A DNA stretch of 64,000 bases. Source: Diabrotica undecimpunctata. Taxonomy: Eukaryota; Arthropoda; Insecta; Coleoptera; Chrysomelidae. The position numbers were made by a program, and so were the translations under genes. The notes beneath the pieces are model-generated. The model worked only from the letters and a program-made list of their open reading frames with translations, did not search any database and was not told the DNA's origin. The stretch covers positions 76,757,141-76,821,140 of the forward strand of contig NC_092806.1 of NCBI RefSeq assembly GCF_040954645.1, in the 5' to 3' direction. This document shows, one piece after another, positions 46,018 through 56,846 of the stretch (positions are counted from its first letter, which is position 1; the number at the start of each line of letters is the position of its first letter).

Positions 46018-46823
46018 CACTTAGTAACTTGTTAGGTAACTTGTTGGCAACATGTTTCTAATAACATGTTGATAACTTTTGTGTTAAACGTTGAACGTCC
46101 TCATTAGGATTGCAAGCAGTAACATTTTTATGACCCAGAAAAAAAAAACAACTACATACCTATAATTAAATTAAATTTTGTAAGTTCTTCCCATAATTGG
46201 AACCTTCAAGAGTGGCACGCGGCTTGTTCTTATCTTTTAAAAACATCAAACGTATTTCATTTATAAATAGTATACCCTTAATTGGTTGATAGACAATATA
46301 ATAATTACTATTTATTTGTTCGTTGGTTGTATAATAAATATTATCACTTACAGTTGTTATTGTTAACACGTGATCGGATGATTCACCATGCGGCAGTTGA
46401 ACTTAAGAACGATGTATCTTCTCGGACAGTTAAACGTAAAAGAGAAAAGTCTATGCAATCTTTCGTATCGTCGAATTTTGGTCTGTACCAAAGAGTGGTT
46501 ATTGGTAGGACGCGGGAGCGCTGTTGCTAGTTTGGATCAAATCCAAACACCATTTTTTCCACAAAAGTCACAAAATACCAAAAGAAATTACAAAAAATAT
46601 GTCCCATATTCACTCGCTTTCTGCCTATAATGCAACTGAAGAATAGACTGAAAAACATTAAGTGAGAACACAGTATCAACATGTTGCCAATATCATTTCA
46701 TCTTTGCCGCTCACCGACAGGTAACAAATAATTTGTTGAAATAACACGCAGTATGTTGATTTTTAGTAAAATTTCGGTAACATGTTGAATAACATTGTTG
46801 GTAACATGTTATGTTACTAAGTG
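46018..46823. mobile_element. MITE-like element with CACTTAGTAAC inverted ends
   Basis: The left end is CACTTAGTAACTTGTTAGG. The right end is the inverse, CACTTAGTAACATAACATG. Further related TGTTAC/AACATG motifs recur internally at both ends over about 60 bp. The body of about 800 bp has no convincing transposase. No target duplication is visible. Confidence 0.45.
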
Positions 46824-47740
46824 AATACGTACCTTTCGAGACGAGGATCTGCAGGATAAAAGATCATAATAGCGACGATAGAGATGGACTAATCTTAAAA
46901 ATTCTGGAATCCTGTGTTTGTATATATATAAAAGCAGCGCTAAAATTGGTTTTGTTTAGTTGATAAGATATTATCGTAGGGTAAGTTTATAAATAAATAT
47001 ATTTACATAAATTAGAACCGCGTGTTTTATTATTAAACACGTTGCAGAGGTGTTGCGGTTTGAGGTAATTCATTAATTAAAAACTAAATTCAGCAGTGAA
47101 TTCTGTGAGTATTGTTTGAAAAAAGATGATGATCCAGAGACATTCCAGTTTCAGTGAGCAGAATAAGCAGTTTTAAAGAAAATAATTTCGAAAATTTGGA
47201 AAATTCGAAAATGTTTCCAAAAGATTCGATTAAACGACTCAAATTATTAAAGACCAGCTAACAAAACGACGAGAAATTGAAAAACGTTTCTAGAAGATTT
47301 GACAAAACTTCTCAAATAATTAAAGAAATAGTACTTAGAACAATGAGAAATTTAAAAAAGTTTCTAAAACATTCGATAAGATACAAAAAATTGTAAACGA
47401 CGTAGAAGAGAAGATCAAACAATTAGAGACCATGAGAACCAAAAAAAAGTGCTACCACTAGTTAATGCACTAGTTTTATATCCTGTGGTGAACAAATATT
47501 ACATTGGTAGTGCACAAAACAAATAAAAATCTCATCTGTTTAATAAACAAAACGTGGTTAGTCAAATTCTTGATATACGATTTCAGTGACATACGATCTG
47601 AGACACCAATACTTGGTTACTAATACTAAGGAACTTCGTATAAAACCGTCACGGGTCAGCGAAGCGACGGATTTTACTCGGTATATGTAGTTAGTTTTAT
47701 ACACCAAGCGCTTTATTAAAATTTAGCGCAGTAAAAGATG
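46824..47740 (+). other. Probable LTR/leader and Gag remnant of a 412/mdg-type gypsy element
   Basis: A TATA-like TATATATATAAAAGCAGCGC at 46921-46940 and a downstream AATAAA-like region resemble an LTR. From about 47200, stop-ridden frames show repeated Lys/Glu/Ser-rich segments (variants of KRFLEDLTKLLK) typical of a Gag coiled coil. The pol remnant of the same orientation follows. LTR borders could not be set. Confidence 0.4.
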
Positions 47741-47749
47741 ATTCACTTT

Positions 47750-49310
47750 ATAGTCGGAACTGTGGACCGCACTTCATCGCTGGAGGGTTAATTACAGAGA
47801 TCTCCAACGAATTTATATTGTTGATGGATTTACTAAGAAAAGTTGGTGCGGTATTGAATGTCAAAAATGGAGTTCTTGAGATCAATGGTGAAGAGTTGCC
47901 GTTTAATGAAGACAAAGATGTTATCAGCTTACTTACTACCGGTGACGTAATAATATCCTGTAATAGTAAGAAATTTCTGATGACCAGACTTGATGGTTAC
48001 TGCCGAGAGAGAAGTTTACTCTAACGGTAAAACCTTTGGTGAGAGTTCGAGATGTCGTTCCTGTAAGAGTTATAAATTTAAAGGAAACTTCTATTAAGTT
48101 GAGTAGAACTTTAATCGGACAATGTGTTCCCGTGGCTTTGATTTGTTTTATAAATACTAATGAAAAATCATCGAACGCCATGCTGATAGAATTTTAAGAT
48201 TTTTTGTCATTAATAAGAAGAATAAGGGCTAAACAAGCATAGTAGCGTATACAATATACAATTAATACCGGAGACGCTTAGCCAATCAGATAACAACATA
48301 GCCGACTTCCGTTTGCGAAAAGAGATAAAGCTGAAGACATCATCAAATTTAAGGGGTAATTGAACCATCAAACAGTCCATGGATATCACCAGTACGTCTA
48401 GTAAAGAATAAAGATGGCTCAACGTGCTTTGATATTGACTACTGCTAGCTCAATGCGGCAATTAAGAAATATAGTTATCGTTTGCTCAGAAGAGAAGATA
48501 CATTGGAGAATCTCTTCGGTTCTCGTTGGTTCTCCAAACTCAATCTAAAAAGTTGATATTAGCAAGGAGACATGGAGCCAGCTAATCGGGAGAAAACCGT
48601 ATTCTCGATAGAATTGGGGCTTTATCAGTTTACGGTTATGACCTTTGATTTCTGCAATACCTCTGCCACATTTAAAAGATTAATGAAGGCTGTTTTAAGA
48701 GGTCTAACATGGAAAGCTCGCCTGGTTTATTTGGATGATGTAATTTTGACAGAATTCTTTGAATGATTGGGCTCTGCGAATTTAAAGTCAGATAAAAGTC
48801 AAGAAATGTCAAATGTTTCGACGAGAAGTGAAGTAATTGGTATATATTGTAGCAAGTAATGGTGTAACAGCTGATCCTGAAAAACTTGCAGCAATTAAGA
48901 ATTAGCCAGTACCAAGAGATAAATACAAAATTAGAAGTTTCCTTGGTCTATGTACATGTCATATTACCGATGTTTTGTCAAAGGATTTGCCAACATCTTC
49001 AAGCCATTAACACAGTTGATAGAAGAAAGCAAAAATAAACACGGAGTGAAGAGTTTCAAAAAACTTTCGAACAACTACAAATGGCTGTAATTAATGCACC
49101 AATTTTATACTACCCGAGACAGGCAGCAAATTTGTGTTGGGCACCGATACCAGCAACATTGCAATAGGAGCATGAGAAATCCCATGCCCAAAACCAAGAT
49201 GGGCATAAGAAAGACATCGCTTACTTTATCAAAGTCGAAACCAGAAAGAAACTATTGCGTTACCATAAGATGATTTTTACCGAAAAACTTGTAGCGAATA
49301 TTACAATGTC
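47750..49310 (+). pseudogene. pol: Pol remnant of a 412/mdg-type gypsy element
   Basis: The first part reads a protease-RT spacer: 47818-48024, then VRVRDVVPVRVINLKETSIK and GQCVPVALIC, the linker seen in 412/mdg3-type elements. RT follows with GVIEPSNSPWISPVRLVKN (across a stop and frame change), FDIDYC, DTLENLFGSRWFSKLNL, TFDFCNTSATFKRLM and RLVYLDDVIL (frame 48572-48766). RNase H traces continue to about 49310. There are many stops. Another LINE abuts at 49312. Confidence 0.78.
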
Positions 49311-49913
49311 ATCAGGGTATCTCAAATGACTCAGGACTCAGTTTTCTTCCATTAACATTTATTCCTTTATCTGCTAAGTTAATGTCTTTTAACACGTCTT
49401 CCAGTCGGAGTGTAAATAGATTTGGGGAGATAACATCTCCCTGGCGAACTCCTCTATCGATTGGTATAGCTTTAGTTTTCGCATCTATTTGTATTTTCAT
49501 TGCAGTTTTCTTGTAAATATTATCTATGAGCATTCTATATCGAAAGTCTATCCTGCGGTTGTTCTAGCTCTCTCTATTGTCCAAAGTTCTATGGAGTCGA
49601 ATGCTTTTTCATAATCAACGAAGCCAATGTATAAGTTCAAGTGACATTCATCTCTATTTCTCTTTGTCTATTAGTGTTCTGACTGTAAGAAGATGATCCG
49701 CCGTACTGTAACTCTTTCGGAATCCTGCCTGCGTTACCGGTTGATAGCTATCGAGCTTCGACGTTAACCTGTTAGTTATTACTCCTATAAATAGTTTGCA
49801 CATTTGGACAGCAGGGAGATTGGCCCATAGTTCTTGAGATCCTTCTCCAATCATCTGGGACTTCTCCTCTCTGAAGACATTCGTTGAAAAATTTTTTTAA
49901 TTCTTCGAGAATA

Positions 49914-50496
49914 ATCATGAATGTGTTGCTTGTGTGAGTCCATTTCAAAAAGTAAAAGAAATAATAAATTCTTACTCACAATCAATTTAATTTAACTAAT
50001 CAGACGACCGGTTTCGCTTTCTACAATATGCAAAGCATCTTCAGGTCACGATACAAAGTTAAATAAATGATGCCGGTTCTCTATTAATTGATGGTTGAAA
50101 GAACATGGTTCAAACTATCTTGTATTGTTGATTGGAGAACTCAAGTCAACTATTGTAATTATTTAACAGTAAACGGGGAAGTTCTTGAGGAGACAGATTT
50201 TATCCAATGAAGTAGAGATAGTAAATGTAATTGTTTGTTTGATGAAAGTAATGTTCTATACCATTAAGTTCTTTAAGTTATTTATATTTATTCTGGAGAT
50301 ATATTTATGAAATGTGTGTTATTTATTGAGATTTTTATTTTTGTTTTGGAAGGTGACAGTTGTGAGACAATGAATAAGAATAGATGTACAAATTGTGTGG
50401 GTGTGCAATTATATCAGCTTGTTATTATCAAATTTCTTTAAAAAAGTTATGTTGCAATATGTGGCAAATAGTTGTAAAGTCCTTTTTTCTTTTACC
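49914..50496 (-). mobile_element. 583-bp retroposon with perfect 12-bp target duplications and hammerhead-like core
   Basis: TCTTCGAGAATA occurs at 49902-49913 and 50497-50508. Ignoring the insert joins the LINE frame across ILEEL and KKFFNECL. On the minus strand the insert carries CTGAAGA...GAAAC at 50044-50012 with a 5-bp internal stem GCTTT/AAAGC, followed by CGGTCGTCTG and about 100 bp to its end. It has no open frame. The 12-bp duplication implies target-primed or similar retroposition. Penelope-like non-autonomous element, SINE or retrozyme-like element are the options. Confidence 0.75.
50012..50044 (-). ncRNA. Hammerhead-like core in the 583-bp retroposon
   Basis: CTGAAGA and GAAAC flank a stem of five base pairs with an 11-base loop, fitting the CUGANGA/GAAA core and stem II of a hammerhead ribozyme. 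CCGGTC follows GAAA. Stems I and III are not assigned by eye. Confidence 0.4.
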
Positions 50497-51849
50497 TCTT
50501 CGAGAATAGTTTCACTTCCCTCCTTCAACATTTCTACAAGTATTCCATCTGGGCCCGGAGCCTTATTGTTCTTTAATTGTTCCATAGCTTGTTTTATTTT
50601 GAAGGATTCTTTGTTAGGGAGTATTTCTGAATTAACATTCGTTATCTTTCTCTTAAGATCTTCCTTTGCGGTGTTATCTGGGTTCTTGTTTAAGGAATAT
50701 AAATCACGGTAAAATTTGAGTAACTTTTATGATTTAGCTTTTTTCTCTTATTTATTTTCCATCTTTATCCTTCAATGAGATTATTATAGGCTTTCCTAAG
50801 TTTGATCTTAAGTATTTCAGGCCTCGGTTCTTTTGTATTATTTGTTCTACCTTGTTTTTATTGTAGATCCTTAAATCTTCCTTTACTCCCTTCTTTATTT
50901 TTTTATTAAATTCTTTGAAACCATCGGTGTTTCGCTTTATTTCGCTTAGAAATGTACGTTTTTTTCCATCAACCGTTTTGGTCTATCACTTATTCTGTCT
51001 TTTTTATTTTCCGTTTCCTTTGCAACAGTCAGTCCTGCTTTCAAGAGCTTACGTTGCATTTCTTTATTAATTGCGTTCATGTTGAAATATTCTTGTTGAT
51101 AGTGTTCTACAAATTCTTTTCTTAAAACTTTTCTGCACTTATCTCCCTTCTGTCGCATTCTGGTTTGATCTATCTGATTACAATAATTATGTGGCCAGTT
51201 TTTACTGGTTTTCGTCTGTTTAACGAGAATTCTTGCTCTTAATAGGCAATGATCGCTGCCAGTTGTGAATCGATTGAGAGCAGTTATATCTTCAAAAACG
51301 TCTTTGTTCCCACAAAGGAAGTAATCGATCTTGTTTTTGTCTTTTTATCAAGAGATATCCACGTCCATTTTCGGTTTGCTGGTTTCTTGAAGTGTGTTTT
51401 CATGGCATATAAATTTTGTTGTTCTAAGAAATTATATAATTTTTCTCCTCTTTCATTTCGTGTGCCATAACCATGCATCCCTATTTTAGTTTCAGTATTT
51501 TCTTTTTTTGACATAATTTTGCATTGAAATCTGCCATAATAATGGTATACTTTGTATGATTTTCTTCGAATGCTGTTATTAAATCTTCGTAGAACATTAT
51601 AGTATGTGCGATTTCCAGAGTTTAGATGCATGCATTGTTCGCCTCTTCTTTTCTCTTCTGACAGTCCTACAATATCACACTTTATCTTGGATAGTTCTTC
51701 TTCTAATTGGTAGACCTTTTCATCTTTAGCCATCAATTGGATGTTGTAGTAGTAACTGTTTTTGTTTGTTCGTATCTATTTTGGCGCGTTTTGTTGAGCT
51801 TGTTGAACGTAACTATTGATCCCATTTTCATTTTGCACCCTATATACCT

Positions 51850-54560
51850 AGGCCTTCAAAACTGCTAACAGTTTGCACATATACCATTATTTAATTTTGA
51901 CAGCCTTAACTCTTTTACCATTACCTTTTCTTCTGCTTCAAAGGTAACTAGTCTTCTTTTTCTTTGTCTGCCGTGCCTTTGGAGATATTTTTTTCCACTT
52001 CTTATTTTTCTACTTTTTACCATTTCTGTCACTTGTTGGTATTCTCTTTGTACTAGTTCTTTCCAGGGTCTGGGTGGTGCTGTCACTTTTATCATGAATA
52101 CAGGTTCCTCTTTTGTGTTCGTGTGGGTGATGAAGTTTAAACACAATTTCCTTCCACTTTCCTTTCTATCCCAATGTCTGTGTTGGCCATCCGATGCGAT
52201 GGGTAAAAATTTTGTGACCTTTTGTATAAATCTCTTGTAGACCTGCTCTGTGAATAACGTATACTCACAAATTTTGTATCGATCCCTCTTTGTCTCAATT
52301 ATCCTTTAAACATATCATTTCGAAAATACGTGGCATTGTATAATAGTATGTTTTTGGGTGTTCCGACTTCTTCTATGAATTGATCAATCTTTCTAACTAT
52401 TTTAGTACCTTTTGTTATTCGAAAGCAATATAATTTTAAGTATTTTAAAAATAGGTCAACCATTACCAAAATATGTTTATTTCTTTGTGTGTTTTGCATT
52501 AGGTCACTTAGCATATCGATTGCAACTATATCGAGTTACGTAATTTTAAGTATTTTAAAAATAGGTCAACCATTACCAAAATATGTTTATTTCTTTGTGT
52601 GTTTTGGATTAGGTCACTTAGCATATCGATTGCAACTATATCGAGTTACCGTCTGGATATTATGTTTTGTGGAATGATTTCATTTTTAAAGGTCCTACTT
52701 TTATATTTATGCGACATACACCGGATTTTCTCGTGATATCTTTGGATATTTTCTAATGTAATTTTTACTAATGTAATTTTCCCTAAAAACACACCAAACT
52801 ATCCTGCTTCCGATTTGTCGGTTCTATTGGTGAATGTTTTTTATTCTTTTTCCTGCCAATTCATTGGTTATAACATATATTTTTTTTCCTTCCAATCCCT
52901 TAAGATAGATATCTTTCTGCTCTTCTTCCTTCTGTTTCATCCAAATTTTGTTCATCTCTCATGACTTTTCTCATAGAATAAATACGTTCCTCATCGATAA
53001 ATCGATTCATTCCTACTTGTAATAGTCTTTGGTCTTCCTTCATAAAATGCTCATCCGTAGTCAGAGCGTCCGCGATAATTTTTTTATCTTTTCCCTTAAT
53101 ATATTTGAATTCGAAATCATATTCTTGCGACAATAATAGGCCTCGATAGATTCTGTTGCGCCGTTCTATTTTTCATTATGTGGATTAAATCAGCATGATC
53201 TGTTTCGATCGTAAATTTCGAACATATGAAGTAAAATCTTAATTTGTTGGCATAGAAAAGCACAATTGTAAATTATAATTCATTAACGTTGGATTTCCTT
53301 TTATGAGTTTGTATTAGTCTGGAAACAAAACGTACCGGTACCTCTTTGTCCCCCTGTAAAAACAAAAAAACTTGTGACAAAACCCCCTAAAATTAATGTA
53401 TCGATTCTTAATATAAATATCAATGTGTAGATGGGATAGTATACTTTGACTCGACTTGCCAATTCCTCTTTTAAACAAATAAAAGATGTTCTAGTTCTTG
53501 TCCCTATTTCCATTTTATATTTTTCTTTAATATATTGATCAATGCTAATGTTTTTTGCTGAGAAGTAATGAGTTTCTCGAAATAATTTATCATTTTAATA
53601 AAACTCCTTAGCACTCTTTGTCGGTCAGTAAGTTAGTAATCCACGAACTAAAGCTGCACATGCACTCTATAAACCGAAAGGTACTACTCTAAATCGATAC
53701 ACTACCCTGTTAATGTAAAAACCGGTGTAATCTTTGCAATTTTTCGCCAGTGGAATCAACCAGAAACTATGATTTAAATCTATTTTGGAGAAGATATTAT
53801 GTGATCCCATTATTTTCCCAAAAATTTATTCTATATTCAAAGGTGTCTTATATTGATAGATTAAATATTAATTAATATTTCGCGCATCTAAACACAATCG
53901 CTAATTACCATTACTTTTTTTTACAATAACAATTGGAAATATATTTTGAGAATCGCACCTTTCTATTATCTTATTGTTTACCATTTTATTACTTTCTTTA
54001 TATACACTTTGTCGATACTTGTATGGAAAAGGATAATTCCTAGCACGAAAGTTAGACACATTTTACTGGCGACCCGATTTCTCTTTATTAATTAATTCTC
54101 GACAATTTGACATTTGTTTTTTTTTATTTCCTTGTCCATTGCTTCACCGCATGTTATTTTTGACTCTTTTTTATCATACTCATCACACACAATTATTTTA
54201 GAGTAATTATCTTTTTTTATTTCATCGAAAATAGCCACTTCTTCTATATCTTCACTTACATATTCGCTTTTAAATTTCTCTCTTTCTTCCCAATTCTCCT
54301 GTTCGACCTTCTTTAAATTAATTACCACTTCTACTTCTTTTGTTTATTTTTTTATTATATTCAAATACTTTAAATTTTTCTTTATTTCTAAACAAGTATT
54401 CCACTGTTTGCTTATTTTCCAATTGCAGCACCTTTACTAGGTTCACTCCTTTTTGCGTTTTGCTGTCTTCATTTTCATCCGCAATTTTTCCTTTTATTCT
54501 AACCATATACCTGTCAATTTTTCACATATTTTTCAGTAAAAATGTTAGCCTTTTTATCGT
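51850..54560 (-). mobile_element. Decayed gypsy element related to elements 1 and 2
   Basis: Read on the minus strand, frames 54506-54318 and 54328-54092 give the acidic protease-RT spacer. About 54000-53520 gives RT (LCLDARNIN, HSFWLIPLAKN, RVVPFGL). 53513-53301 gives connection/RNase H, and 53133-52900 gives the RNase H end (QEYDFEFKYIKGK, IADALT). 52514-52299 gives integrase core (KHILVMVDLFLKYLKL, NATYFRN), and 52146-51865 the integrase C-terminus (KVMVKELRLS). The order and many words match elements 1 and 2. Frameshifts, stops and a tandem duplication in integrase make it a relic. No LTRs were found. Confidence 0.82.
52431..52650. repeat. 110-bp tandem duplication within integrase remnant
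   Basis: Units 52431-52540 and 52541-52650 begin TAATTTTAAGTATTTT and differ at only about two bases (GCATTAGG/GGATTAGG, TTACG/TTACC). The duplication is far younger than the decayed gene around it. Confidence 0.93.
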
Positions 54561-54564
54561 TTAA

Positions 54565-55576
<1,012 letters not shown>

Positions 55577-56833
55577 TTAAAATAACCTTTGTTGCCGTCT
55601 CCTCTCTTTCTCTTCCTTGTGTTTTATGGTTTCTGTCACAAAACCAATGATCAAGTCAAAGATTCTTTTGTTTTCAATTGCTTTATTCATTAGGTCATGT
55701 GGCTCACCTAGAGGTGACCCCAGGCCCAGCGGCATTAAGGTTCGCCCCTCATTGCATGCAGGGCATACGAATACCACATGATGCGCGTCATCCACCACTT
55801 CACACTCGGGACACAGATCGTCCTCGGTCTTCTTTATTCTATATGTTTAAGACCGGAAAGATCCATGTTCCGTCATAAATTGGGTGAAGTAGTAGTTGAC
55901 ACGTCTGTGTTTACACTCATACCACCTTACTACATCTGGGATAAGGGCCCTCGTCCAGGCAGCCTTGTCTGTTTCCCTTGACCAATGGTCCTGCCAGATC
56001 TCCAAACTCCTTTTTCTTTCTTGTGTTCCTGAACCTAAAGCTCCATTGCCCCTTTGGTTCATCCGAACCCTTTCATTAGCCAGGATATGCACCGGCACAG
56101 CACCGGCCGCTACTTGTAAGGCAATGGTTGATATGGTCTTGTACGTGCTGCATACCCTGATCAATGGTTTTCTCTATGTCCTAAGAAGCATGTCTTTATA
56201 TTTTGCTTTGTTTAGGATCTCATGCCACACTGGAGCTCCATACAGTAAGATGGACATGATTGACTGTAGTATAACTAATCTTTTGTGTGACCCGGGGCCT
56301 CCTATATTCGGCATTATCTTATTAAGGGTCGAGATCCTCTCTTCCGCCTTCCGACATTTTACGGTCTTCTGGGGTCTTAGGTCGGAGCCTCTGAACCGAA
56401 AATTTACGTTTTTTTTATCCCGTGGTCCCCTCAAGATGATTACCCCTGTCTCTTCTACTGCAATGTTTAGGTCATTTCTCTCTATCTACCTCGCAGTTTT
56501 TTCTATTGCTTTATTTACTTTGTTTATAATACCCCAATGCATATCTTCTATAAGTAGGGCTAGGTCATCTGCGTATGCAATAGCCCTTACTCCTTGTGTT
56601 TTGTTTACTTCTAATACCCCGTTGTATAAAATATTCCATAGTGTGGGTCCCAGGACTGACCCTTGGGGTACTCCAGCAGTCATTTTCATCTTATTTTTCT
56701 TCGATATGCATACGCTTCTTTGCGATAGCTAGTCCTTTATTATATTGGACACATATTCCGAGGTCCTAAGGTCGACAATCTTGTCTACGATGAGACCCCA
56801 GTTTGCTGAATTGAAGGCGTTTTTAATGTCCAA
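55577..56833 (-). pseudogene. R1-like ORF2, C-terminal part: RT palm to zinc motif
   Basis: After the inserted LINE the RT reading resumes near 56833 with AFNSANWGLIVDKI. It continues with KMTAGVPQGSVLGPTLWNIL and AIAYADDLALLI (active site, 56689-56486), then the thumb (56434-56174: LQSIMSILLYGAPVWHE), and 56164-55847 with YYFTQFMTEHGSFRS. The end is CPECEVVDDAHHVVFVC, a CCHC motif typical of R1 ORF2 C-termini, closing at 55577. Several frame changes separate these parts. Confidence 0.82.
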
Positions 56834-56846
56834 TAAAACAAGTACC
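56834..56846. repeat. 13-bp target duplication, left copy (TAAAACAAGTACC)
   Basis: This is repeated at 59224-59236. On the minus strand the R1 RT frame is continuous across one copy: KKWVVLVLLDIKNAFNSANW, the conserved motif A region. Confidence 0.88.

Larger units (their letters stand above)
49312..51736 (-). mobile_element. RTE-like LINE, endonuclease to RT, decayed and interrupted
   Basis: From high to low coordinates, the endonuclease (51736-51284) has IKCDIVGLSEEKRRGEQ, then GRFQCKI replacing GDFNAKI, GMHGYGTRNERGEKLYNFLE and RKWTWISLDKKTKTRSI. A linker (51158-50946) follows. RT fingers (50712-50509) have NNKAPGPDGILVEMLKEGSE. RT continues (49901-49654) with GFRKSYSTADHLL, and 49533-49312 with GVRQGDVISPNLFTLRLEDV. 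The catalytic FADD region is cut off at 49312. Internal losses and frameshifts make it inactive. A 583-bp retroposon sits at 49914-50496. Confidence 0.83.
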
